A stretch of DNA of 64,000 bases, taken from positions 123,501-187,500 of the forward strand of contig JAVXUO010002707.1 in assembly GCA_033065855.1 (NCBI GenBank), read 5' to 3'. The notes beneath the pieces are model-generated. The model saw nothing but the letters and a program-made list of their open reading frames with translations, was not told the origin of the DNA and ran no database searches. Positions within the stretch are counted from its first letter, which is position 1; each line of letters opens with the position of its first letter. Below, one piece after another: positions 24,988 to 35,229 of the stretch. Made by a program: the position numbers and the translations under genes. This DNA is from Escallonia rubra (lineage: Eukaryota > Streptophyta > Magnoliopsida > Escalloniales > Escalloniaceae).

Positions 24988-25620
24988 CACTACAACAATA
25001 GTAGCTTTTTTCTGTCATATGTTAATGGACGATCAATTATATGTCACAATTTTAAAGCGTTTATTTATGTAAGCGAAAACACTAACAGAGATTTAAAGTT
25101 TTTTTCACAAATTTAGGGTGTATAGAAAACAATAGTTACCAATGGCCTTTTTTGACAAATCTGCCCCAATTTAGTGCGTTTATTTATGAATGCCAAAAAC
25201 TGTGAAGGCATTTGTTAGGCCCCGTACGCTTATCATATTTGTTTTCTGTTTTCATTTTCATGATTTTCATATTCAGTTTGAAAATCAATTTCTGTACTTT
25301 TATCATTTTCACAAAAAAAAAATTAGCTATTTTTTCTTATATTGGGTTAAGTTTTAAGTGAAAAAAGCTGAAAACACCTTTTAGGTGTTTTCAGTTTTTT
25401 GTTACTATTTGAGTAATTTTATCCAAAACGAAAACAGAAAATGGTAAAAGTACGCAAAAAAAGAATCTTTTTCATCATCATTGCTAAAAACAGAAAACGA
25501 ATATAGTAAGCGTACGGGGCCTTAGTTTCTCCTGATATTTTGTGGCATTTAGAGAACGCCAAAAATTTGTGGCGATTTCTTTTGCCAAAGCTGCCATATT
25601 TTATGTTTTGTTCTATAACT
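24988..25620 (+). mobile_element. Possible CACTA left-end fragment
   Basis: CACTACAACAATAGTAGC at 24,988 is followed by recurring short motifs (GCGTTTATTTATG, GGCATTT) in both orientations, as in CACTA subterminal zones. The Tourist-like MITE at 25,218 interrupts it. No right terminus could be paired with it. Confidence 0.3.
25218..25521. mobile_element. Tourist-like (PIF/Harbinger) MITE, 304 bp
   Basis: Terminal inverted repeats of about 35 bp begin GGCCCCGTACGCTTA at both ends and differ at only about three positions. A TTA target duplication flanks them (25,215-25,217 and 25,522-25,524). TTA duplications with GG-starting ends fit PIF/Harbinger MITEs. The centre carries another fold-back (AAAACACCTTTTAGGTGTTTT). 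No coding capacity is present. The near-identical arms suggest a fairly recent insertion. Confidence 0.85.
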
Positions 25621-25786
25621 TTGGTGACTTGCTTTTATTTTTTTGCTTTTATCAAGTCTCACCAAAATCAACCCTGATTTGCAAACTTCTAGTAACTGTT
25701 ACAAAATTCATTACGCCACTTCACTCATCCTCAAAAAATCATCCTGCTATATTCACGATCTAACACCCCAATCTCCACGAATAAAC

Positions 25787-26014
25787 TTTGGCTGCTACTC
25801 CGGTAGTAGGAATCTTCCTTCAACCCCACATATAGTGACAATTAATAGTTACTAAATGTCTCTAGTGACTTTTCTCTTAACACTTTCAGCGACAAATCTT
25901 AATGGCACTTTTTTAGCGTCACTAAATAAAAGCCACTAAAAAGATTTGACAACCATTAATTGTCGCTACATGAGGGGTAGGAGGAAGATTCCTTTAACCT
26001 GGGTAGCAGCCAAA
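25787..26014. mobile_element. Fold-back MITE, family X, copy 1
   Basis: Arms TTTGGCTGCTACTCCGG and (complement of the right end) TTTGGCTGCTACCCAGG extend inward through GGAATCTTCC and AGTGACAATTAATxGT, so the element folds into a long hairpin. A second copy of the same family is at 45,862-46,088. No clear target duplication was found, so the superfamily is open. Confidence 0.75.
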
Positions 26015-26584
26015 ATTTTTCCAATCACCACACACCTCCATCATTAGTCGCCTCAGCTACCATTACAGCGGAGTCATTGCCAATAGCTCCATCATTGCCC
26101 ACAGACTCCATGATCTAGTCACATCGCTGACGCAACCATCTTCGAGTCACGTCGCTATTACCTTTGAGCAAGGGAGGATGTAGTACTTCGTAAAAAAAAA
26201 ATATATTGTTTTATGACAAAATTTAGGGTTTTATGTATTAATTGTAGTTTAGTAAATATCAGGTTCTTCAAGTGGGGGGTTAACCATACTTTGTCACGGT
26301 CATTTTGAATAAATCACTAAACTTGGGGGAAAAGCTTATCTTTCTCATTCTAATACATTATTCTTCTTCATTCTTACTCAAGGAGGTCGTGAATTGGGAC
26401 TAACAATGATAGCTATGACTACTTCAGGATTTGGACAACAATTTTGGGTTAGTTGGCAAGCTTTATTGCCTCATGTAGTAACACTAGTTTCTAAGGTTTG
26501 ATGAGTTTAGTATTATGAGCCCTAGATTGGGCCGGTACTTCAATAAATTTTAGCGCTTACTTTATAGGTTTTAGATTGGTAGTT
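26015..26584. other. No gene recognised
   Basis: A short + reading (from GGTCGTGAATTGGG at about 26,385 to 26,500) looks coding-like in base use but matches nothing known to me. The rest is AT-rich and featureless. Confidence 0.3.
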
Positions 26585-26593
26585 GCTACTTGG

Positions 26594-27825
26594 AGTTAAT
26601 TTTACACTACACCCCGTACTTAGGGATCAGTTGCACCCAGCACCTTATGGTTCTAATTTTGGCACCCAGCACCAAAATTTTATAAATCTTGGTACCCAGC
26701 ACCAAATGACGGTCAAGAGGCACTTTGACCACACGTCTGTTAGTTTTTCAGGGGCAAAATAGTCTTATTGCCCCTTAAAGCATACATGTCATCCAGTCAG
26801 CTACACATGGCCCAATTGGCTCTCCACGTCACCAGCTCTGGACTTCTGGTCTCTAAACTCTCACCCACAGCATCTCCCCATCAACAATGGGTTGCTGTCT
26901 TAGCACCACGCCCCCCAAAACATCCCTTCGACCCACCAGCACCACCATTTGCCTAAATCTGGCTCCGATGGCAGAGACCCACCACCTCCACCGCCAGTAC
27001 TGGAGGAAGAGACCGTGAAAGAAGTCCTCTCGGAAACCCTCATCCCAAAATCACCAACATCGGTAGAGCAGACAGCACCAAACGGCCCAGAGTCCAAGAA
27101 CCCAAGGTTGAATCACTGGCTCCGCCAAATTCGACGGACGAGATCGTCTCTGAGGTCTCCGAGATCTGCAGCTTCAGCGGCAGCTTCTCGACTACGACGG
27201 TGACCGAGGTGAGGGACGACGACGGCGGAGAAGTGACCCAAAGGGTTCGTAAGTCTCCCGCGAAGATCCCGAGAAAACGGCCGTACTCCGACAAACTCCC
27301 TAGAACGACGGAGAGGGGCGCCCGGTCTCCGGTCAGAAGGTCGGCTCCATCGCCAGTCCCGGCGAGGACAGTGACGGGTCAGCGGTGGAATGCGAGGCCG
27401 ACTAATGGCATCCGACGGGATCCCGACGAAAGATGAATCTAGGTAACGGTACTACGATAGGCTCCGTCGGCTCCATCTCCCTGTGAATCGCCGATCGATA
27501 TGCCCCTCGAATAAACAGTTGGGAAATTTTATAATTGGGGATTAATTAGGGCTTTCTAATTTACCGTTTGAGGGATATGTGGAAGGAGAGAGAGAATAAG
27601 GGCTGTTGGAGGGAAATGAGGTGGACAGCCAATTGGCCATGTGTCACTAACTGGGATGACATGTAAGCTTTAGGGGCAATAATCCCATTTTGGCCCTGAA
27701 AAACTAACAGCCATCTAGTCAACAAGCAGTTTGACCGTCATTTGGTGTTGGGTGCCAATTTTAAAGTCCTAGGGTGCTGGGTGCAACTGACCCCTAAGTA
27801 CAGGGTGCTGGGTAAAATTAACCTC
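26594..27825. mobile_element. Pack-MULE (non-autonomous Mutator-like element), 1.23 kb
   Basis: Inverted ends of about 190 bp start with AGTTAATTTTAC on the left and its counterpart on the right and share CTTAGGG(A/G)TCAGTTGCACCCAGCACC. The 9-bp duplication GCTACTTGG flanks the element (26,585-26,593 and 27,826-27,834). Long inverted ends plus a 9-bp duplication are the marks of Mutator-like elements. The GC-rich interior has no transposase but carries a host gene fragment, which makes it a Pack-MULE. The ends match those of the MULE at 47,610-50,127. Confidence 0.9.
26887..27436 (+). pseudogene. Host gene fragment carried by the Pack-MULE (MGCC-type, Pro/Ser/Arg-rich protein)
   Basis: An ATG at 26,887 opens MGCCLSTTPPK, a start typical of N-myristoylated or palmitoylated plant proteins. 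A frame change follows, then PPPPPPVLEEETVKEVLSET at about 26,979. A further change leads into DEIVSEVSEICSFSGSFST and TEVRDDDGGEVTQRVRKSPA, ending at a stop at 27,436 after an Arg/Ser/Pro-rich tail. The acidic EEETVKEVLSE block followed by a basic RKSPAK block resembles an uncharacterised plant family beginning MGCC. The fragment is compact and GC-rich, unlike its flanks. At least two frame shifts interrupt it, so it is most likely not translated as a whole. Function of the parent is unknown. Confidence 0.6.
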
Positions 27826-27892
27826 GCTACTTGGGAAGATGACAATTGATTAGAGGTAGCGTCCATAAGTGTTTGTTGTTCGCATGATTCTA

Positions 27893-28060
27893 AATTGTAT
27901 TTTACTAACATTTTAGTTGTTTTTACGTTCTTCATGATAGCCGATATTCATCGCCTTGATTTCAGCGCATTGAATATTGAACTTGCATGTTCTTTTTTAG
28001 GGACAGTTATTCCATTTTGATTTCGACTTTCACTTTGATTACTAAGGTGTATTAACAAGT
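27893..28060 (+). repeat. Direct repeat, copy 1 (partner at 29,575-29,740)
   Basis: About 150 bp is shared with 29,575-29,740, including a TTCTTxATGATAG core followed by a xTATTCATxGCCTTGA stretch and then ATTTTGATTTCGxCTT. The copies are 1.68 kb apart in the same orientation and bracket the plant-mobile-domain relic. Confidence 0.65.
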
Positions 28061-28206
28061 AGATCTGCGATTTTTGTGACCTCAAGCACTTGAATCTTCC
28101 AAAGAATTCCTTAAATCGTCCAATTAATCACGTATTCACAAACCAATGCTTTATTTGTGTATAATCTTGAGTTTGTGAGTTTTGTGCATGATTTTGATGG
28201 TATGTA

Positions 28207-28210
<4 letters not shown>

Positions 28211-28243
<33 letters not shown>
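28211..28243 (+). repeat. (TG)n microsatellite
   Basis: About 16 uninterrupted TG units. Confidence 0.95.
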
Positions 28244-28244
<1 letters not shown>

Positions 28245-28559
28245 TGTATTATACATGTGCTAGAATTGACAAAGCTAGATTTGCCAACGTTTGAAATAAA
28301 TTTTCCGAACTTGATATTTTTTGCATAATTTCAGTGGAAAAAATGGCCTTTAAACCCGACTCAAAGATCCATTTGTCTTGTATGACCATGCAAACCATAT
28401 TAGTGCAGCAATTTGGAACGAACAAATAAGATACTAATTTTTGGATTATTTTTTTAATTTCAATCATGAACATTGTATATTTTGCTTACATACGCTTTGC
28501 TAATTCATAGGAAAGAGGAACGCTTAATACAGTAGAAGTAACCGAACAGTTTGGACAGT

Positions 28560-29150
28560 GGAGGTTGAACAATCCACAGAAAAAAATAAAAAAAATTTGG
28601 CGGGCAATTGGGTTTGAGATTTTTACTTATGGGGATATTTTTTCACAACATGACCGTCACTTAATAAGTGCCCTTATTGAACAGTGGAGAAGTGAAATGT
28701 TCTCTGTTGGAGAGATACAATAACCTTAAAAGATGTACCGTGCGTGATGGGGCGGCCCATTATTTCTGGTAAGATATTGGACCGAGAAATAAAAGGTTTG
28801 CTAGGACTTTTTCGGTTCGATACCCGAGGACCAGTTTGGGCACGGTGGAATAAAGTTGAGGTGGCTAGTAGAAGCTTACAAGGCTTTGCCACATGACTTC
28901 ACGGAGGGAATGCTTGTTATGCACACAAAGGCTTTCTTGTTATGGGTGATCGAGGCCATTCTACTCGAATGACAACGAAGAACACAGTCCACTACAAGTA
29001 TTTAGCTCTATTGAGTAACTTACAAGAGGTTGGCGAGTATGCTTAGGGTGCAGCCACACTTGCATACTTGTATCGCGCCCTGCACAAGGTAACGAGGCTC
29101 GACTGCAAAGTTATATGTGCATGTCTCTCATTGTTGCAGATATATCATAT
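28560..29150 (+). pseudogene. Plant mobile domain (MAIN/PMD-like) relic
   Basis: Pieces of the plant mobile domain (PF10536) appear in order on +: RHLISALIEQWRSEMFSVGE near 28,651-28,710, then a GRPI/L-like segment near 28,750, KALPHDFTEGMLVMHTKAF near 28,877-28,935, and YLALLSNLQEVGEYA with AATLAYLYRALHKVTR near 28,999-29,090. The order and spacing match the family, whose members are host MAIN/MAIL proteins or transposon-borne copies. The frame is interrupted several times, so it is a relic. Its flanks share a 150-bp direct repeat. Confidence 0.7.
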
Positions 29151-29384
29151 AACCCCTTTTAATTTCGTCTTTGATAAATTTATATTAGTCACTGCACAAT
29201 AAATTTTGACCATACTCCACCTATTTAGTCATCATAATTTAGGTGTGGTCTTAATTACGAATACCTCACTATCGGTGTACCCAAATGTAGGAAAGGAACC
29301 AAAAAATGTGGCATCGGTTGCGTGCTTGGGAGTACACTCGGAAAGAGAGCCTCAGTTGTCTATTATCGAGGGGGGGGGAGTTTG

Positions 29385-29500
29385 CATCTTAAAGGTTTTA
29401 AATATTCTCAATATGGTCACTTTGTTGATTATGCGGTCTTATCAAAGCAAACAATTGTCCTACAATTTGATTATTGATCGTATATATTATATATATATAC
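29385..29500 (+). repeat. Dispersed copy of the 22.4-24.8 kb AT-rich repeat
   Basis: CTTAAAGGTTT followed by AATATTCTC, then CACTTTGTTGAT and GTCTTATC(A/G)AAGCAAA match 24,118-24,290 but lack about 80 bp in the middle. This links the tandem array to a dispersed repeat family. Confidence 0.65.
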
Positions 29501-29749
29501 TTATATATATGTATCATATTTGACGTTGTCAGAATTGTTGTCTTGTGACCAATTAATTACTTGTTTTTCCCATGAGCCATAAATTTGACTTTATTACCCT
29601 TTTGGTTGCTTTTGTGTTCTTGATGATAGTCTCTATTCATGGCCTTGAGTTAAATTGAAATCGTATGTTTTTTGTTTAGCAAAAGTTTGTTCTATTTTGA
29701 TTTCGGCTTCAACTTTGATTTCTAAGGTATGTGAAATTGTTAACTCTGC

Positions 29750-30550
29750 TTCAACCTTTCATTCTCTATAATTGTTGTTTCCCTATATTGATCTGGTTGG
29801 CATGATTCCAAATGGCTGTTGCAATTGCTTCCATGGCTTCACGATTAAGTTTGGTAGTTACCAAATTCTAGAATCCAAAGTCCTGGCATTTATATAATTT
29901 GTCGCTAATTGTCAAGTATTATTGGCCTACTTAGTTCGCGTCTTCTTCATTTTACATTCATTCTTTATTTAATTGGGTGAAATGTTGCTCCATAGTTTCA
30001 CCAATCGACAAATTACCCTATTTGTTGAGCTTGAGTGGCAATTTACTTCATATGATTTGACGTCATGTTACATTGTTCGGATTTTGGATAAGATCAGATT
30101 TCATCATCTGTCATAATTTTAGTTAGTGTGACATGATAGTATGGCCTATTAGTACATGTACAAATTGATCATATTAGTGCTTTTGATTACCCTAATGACA
30201 TATAGTTGATAGTCTACTCCTCGTTTACATAATGCGAGACGGAAGAAATTGAAGTTCTTGCACGGTATCTATAGTTCTAAATGTTCCGTTAATAGGATTA
30301 TTGATTGTATTGGATTGTGAGTCGCGCCTTTGTTTTGGGCCGCGACAGTTAAGGTTTCACTTCCGCCGCTTATTAAGGTGGCGAGAATAATTGAACTGGT
30401 ACTGAACCCCGTGAACACGTATCGTTGGTTTGGTGGCAAGTTTGAATGTGTATACGCAAGTCCAAGCGTGGACCACCATGATAGAAAAGTGGAAAACTAG
30501 TGGGGGCTTGCCTTGGCCCTTACTGGAAGACTTGGAAGACTAGCTAGACT
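29750..30550. other. Upstream region of the protease gene, no gene seen
   Basis: AT-rich sequence with no ORF of note. It should include the promoter of the protease gene that starts at 30,626. Confidence 0.4.
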
Positions 30551-30557
30551 CCGAAGT

Positions 30558-30565
30558 TATATATA
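30558..30565 (+). promoter_or_regulatory. Probable TATA box of the aspartyl protease gene
   Basis: TATATATA lies 60 bp upstream of the start codon at 30,626, a spacing that fits a plant TATA box with a short 5' leader. Confidence 0.5.
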
Positions 30566-30625
30566 CCGGCTGGTGGAATAGCTTTTGAGTCTTAAAAAGA
30601 TTTTGGAAAAGGAGGTTTTACAGTG

Positions 30626-30803
30626 ATGGCCACTCTCACTTCCTCTAACTTTCTGCCCTCAGCTTGTCTTCTTTTCCTTTTGATTCTTTCCTGTTCAAGC
30701 GATGGGCGTGCCACGGAAACAAGAAAGACTACGGAAACCCATCACCATACAGTTCAAGTCACCTCTCTGCTCTCTGGTTCTGCTTGCAGCTCCTCTGCCA
30801 AAG
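30626..30803 (+). CDS. Exon 1 of the aspartyl protease gene
   Basis: 178 nt coding for 59 residues plus one base. The first ATG in a good context (CAGTGATGG) was chosen because it opens a hydrophobic signal peptide. The exon ends AAAG|GTTATT, and the frame would hit a stop 14 bp on if read through. Confidence 0.9.
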
Positions 30804-33800
30804 GTTATTTTCATTAATCCCTTCAATTCGAACTCTTTTTTCTCTCTCACAGATTTAAGCACACACTTGTACTTTTACCGTCACTACATGCACGTTCCCC
30901 AAGATAACGTTTGGGTGGCGAAAAGTTGCTAAGGGTAATCATGGTTTCAGTGATAGCATTTCGACGCTAATTAAGACGCCTACATCTCTTTGCATGGAAA
31001 AGCTTATGAGTCACTCTTCCTATTTTGGCCACTTATTTGAGCTAATATATTAAAGCATATTAACAATGTTGTTGAGTTGATTCACTAACAGCTTAAACTT
31101 TTAGAGCATATGATAACTTAATAAGTTGAATGAAACCTAGAACTACGGCACTTCAAATCAACACTATGACTGTAACTTAAAGCGGAAAGAATCACCAATA
31201 GCATATGAAAAGTGGATTCGATCGATAGATATTTTTAAGTGTATATATTATTTTGCCAATTGATAGGAGGGGCCGAAGAAAAAGGCGGTGTTTGTGTCTT
31301 ACGTGAGAGTCGAACCCTACATTTAGCAGGAACACGAGGCGCTCTTTTGTCATTTTAGTTAGCATTTACAGACCTACGGGAGTGTGTGGATTATATTTTC
31401 TGCTGAGGAATCTTGATCACTTGTAACGTCAATCATCCGACTGTGACTTGTGGGTCTCGTATTGGACACTACCACCGATCAAGAGCCAATCACGATGTCT
31501 CAGTGTCCCACTTAAGTTGTGCATAATTGTGGTGGTGCTTGCCTGTACGAAGCCTCTCTCGTGCAGATTCCTATTCAGTAACTCTCTAGCTGTTTTGTGA
31601 CCTCACTAGGAATCTGTTGTCGGACCTTTCATTCTCCTTTGTAATGTGTTTGCCATCTTTGTCATTCTTGACTTTCACCCAGAGCTGAAAGCACCCACCC
31701 TAGTAGTAGTAGGAGCAGCAGCAGTGCCACAGCATGCATGTAGTTTAATGGCCATGAGAGGGACGTACTGATTTGCAAGTTAACTTGCATGTTTAAAATT
31801 ATATGACAATTCAGACAGATTAGTATAGAAAGGCATCTTTGCTGCCCAATATATAGTTGTGCTTCCAGCCTGCCTGAGGTGACAAACGGAAGATTCCTAA
31901 ACAAAATAATTGTGGTGGTGGTTGCCTAAGCAAAATATACAAGTGCTAGGTACAGTGACAACCACTATCTACAAGGGTATAATTCCTTTAGTGTGTTATT
32001 TCTTATGACTTGAGGTAGTCCAGACGAACCAAATCAATAAAGTAGGTATAAGATCACCTTCAAGAAAATGGAGAATGCATGAGCGGACGACTTTAAACGC
32101 TGGGTAATGACTAAATTATAGAATTTCAGAGTGAGATGAGGAAAACTGAGGCCTACTACTGCGGATGCATTTGTGGTGCACTGCAAATGTGAGCGCAAGT
32201 CGATGCACACTTTGTGTTACTAAAAAGATGTAACATATTACATGGGCACATATAGATCGACAAACCTTTTCTTTTCTAAGCAATGTGAAAACTCGCATTA
32301 TAATCCTTAGATTTCCCTTCTTTTTCTTTTGAACTTTGAAAACTTTGGTCTCCTTTAACTTCCTCGTTGAAAGCGAAGTGTAAACTTTAGAAATCAACGA
32401 TCAGATCACTAGAAAATTGTCAACACAAAGCGGCCCACTAAGTACGGTTTTGTGACCTTGGCCAAATCAGGGCATGTTATTTCGTGCCGGTTCATATCTC
32501 GTGACCGCACTCGTCGGAACAATTATACCAGCCGAAATGGCTGTATCGGTCGAAACAATCAACTTTCTAACCCGCATGTGTAGCTTAGAATCTTGGGAGG
32601 TTTGGTAGCAGAACCTTCTCTTGCAATCTTAACCAGGCCCGGCAAGTACGGTTTTGTGACCTTCTTTTGCTGTCGTTTATACTTAAGAAGAATTTCTCTT
32701 AGCTGTTCCCCTCCCACTCACCGCAATCATGCTATTTTCATATGAAAGGAACCCAAGATGAAATGGGGATTATCTTTGGGTTACACTACAAGAAAACAGG
32801 CTTTTAGCGACGGGGAAATCCGTCGCTAAAAGCCCAAAATCCGTCGCTAAAAGAATTAGCGACGGATTCACCGTCGCTAAAAATCCCTCGTATAAAAGCC
32901 CGTCACTAATAGTTTAGCGACGGAATTTTTAAATCCGTCGCTAAATATGTGATTTTTACCGACGGATTTATTTTTCATTAGCGACGGATATTCCGTCGCT
33001 AATTATATTTTTAGAATTTTAATTTATTTTCTTTTTTGTCCAATTAGCGACGGATTAAATATTTAGCGACGGAATATTCCGTCGCTAAAAAACTTATTTA
33101 GCGACGGAATATTCCGTCGCTAAATAACTGATTGAAAGGAATACTTTAGCGACGGAATAAATCCGTCGCCAAAAGTCAATTTTTTTTTTCAATTTTTTTT
33201 TATTTTTCAATTACCTAAAACATGTACAGAAATACAATTTTCAATTCTCAACAATAACGCGCAATAAGCGAAATACAGAAAGAAATATATATAATCAATT
33301 ATAAAAAATATTTATTATAAAAGAAACTCATACATGTACAAGCCGGGAACCGGAGATAGCTGGTTAGAAGAGGGGAGAAGAGTACAAGCCGAGCGCGGGG
33401 GGGGGGGGGGAAGCTAGGAACGGGCACGGGAAGGGGCTCATCGGGGGTTCTCGAGTCCCGGATCTGGATCCTGCTGAACCGGGGCCGGGGCGGCTGGTCC
33501 AGCAGTGCCCTGCTCCCTCATCATCCGGCACACCACTGTAGCAATGCGCTGGATCTCCTCGTCGTCCAACTGAGGCCGAGGAGCCGGTGTCTGTGGAGGG
33601 GAAGCAGGGGGTGAGGACGCTCCTATCACGGCACGTGGAGTCGTGCTAGGCAGGCCGCGTATGCGGCCTTTCGGCCGATTCACGACCTCTGGCGTATCCA
33701 GCCATCGCTTCAACCCCCCAGTACTCGCAGCCGTACTAGTGGACGCTGATGGCTGTCCGGACTGCTGCTCGGACCCCCTTAGCTGTTCATACGAGGCCTG

Positions 33801-35174
33801 CAAAAATAGTGGTTTAACGATATGTTAGGGCATTAATTAACGAAACAGACATTGAGGATAGAAAGAAAAAACATTAACATAAATAAATTGACTCACATCG
33901 ATCCGCCGGGCAATATCTAAAATATAGTCGCCCGCCTGTTGCGTCTCGTCCTTGTCCTTCTTCCGCACGTGCGTCTGAGTATAGGTCAGAGCTATGACCT
34001 CATCCTCCTCTAGATCCGGGTGCTCGACCGCGTTCATGTGTCGGACGATGTCGTGTGGCACCGACCCCCCCGTGTGCGTCGGATCTCTGTTCTGTCTGTT
34101 CTCAGCCCCGCTCTTACTCTTGGCGTCCCAACCTGGATCCGCAGCCCACCGATCTATCATCTCCCCCCATACACGGTGAGATATCCAATGTGGGGGATAT
34201 TTCGTCATGTCCGTCATCGGGGCACCCGCGGGCAGCGCCTTCTTCGCCCGGTCCCGTGCATCGTGGAGCCATCGGCGGTAATTCTTGCCGATGTAGGCAA
34301 AGAAAGCCTGCTGCCCCAGTACCTGCTGCTCAGGCGTGTCAAACGTGAACCCCTCATGTAATGCATTCAATAACACAAATTAACAACATAAAACAAACTG
34401 TAATTTAACATTTACTAACGCTGAAAAAAATACTTCACCGTACCAGCCACTCCTCCCATAGGGCCTCCCTCGCAGCGGCATCCCAGTCCTTCCAGTACAG
34501 GCGTGGCTCGAAGAATCGGCCCTTCACAAGAACGCCGATCTTCGTCCTCGCCATATTCTCCAGGATCCTGCCAAAGAAGTAATTAAATTAATTAATACAG
34601 TTCAAATATAAATTAACACCCAAAAATTTTAAACATAAGGCATGAGGTGATATTTTTAGTACTTACAGGCCCTCCTGCGTGAGCGTAACTCTTTGTTTAC
34701 GCTGGGGGTCGATGCGTACCCCGCGTGTCGGACCACGGCCTCGTCGAGATCCTACAAAACACAGACATTAATACAGTTCAAATATAAGGCTAGCGAAAAT
34801 GTACGAAACACCGTTATCAACTATACCTGAGGTAGAACCCACGGAAGATGGAGAATGCAGCGCGTGTGGGATGAATCTACGTCGGGCTGGGGCGACGGCT
34901 CGAGCTGGGGCTGGGGCTGGGGCGACGGCGATGGCTGGGGCTGGGGCGACGGTGACGGCGACGGCTGGGGCTGGGCCCCCGATGGCTGTCCGCGATCACT
35001 CTGTGCCTCATCATCAGTAGGCAATGACGAGGTGGGACTAACCGGGGAGGAAGCAGCTCGGCGTCCAGCCCGGCCACGAATAGCCCGTATCCTATCCATA
35101 TCTGACTTCATATAGATTATATACAAAGACATTAACACGTGAAAAACAATAATTTAGGCATAAATCATCATCGG

Positions 35175-35229
<55 letters not shown>

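Noticed and set aside
24988-25005. Pairing CACTACAACAATAG with the terminus at 22,359 as one element
   Set aside because: The two face away from each other and their subterminal motifs differ.
28985-28999. CACTA terminus at CCACTACAAGTATT
   Set aside because: It lies within the mobile-domain coding relic and is followed by coding-like sequence, not subterminal repeats.
33643-34361. Plus-strand ORFs opposite the TNPA-like gene
   Set aside because: They are shadows of GC-rich coding sequence on -, which carries the recognisable PF03004 motifs.
34799-35115. Gly/Ala/Trp-rich + strand ORFs of 73-86 codons
   Set aside because: Products of the GGGGCTGGGGC repeat; the - strand exon explains the sequence.
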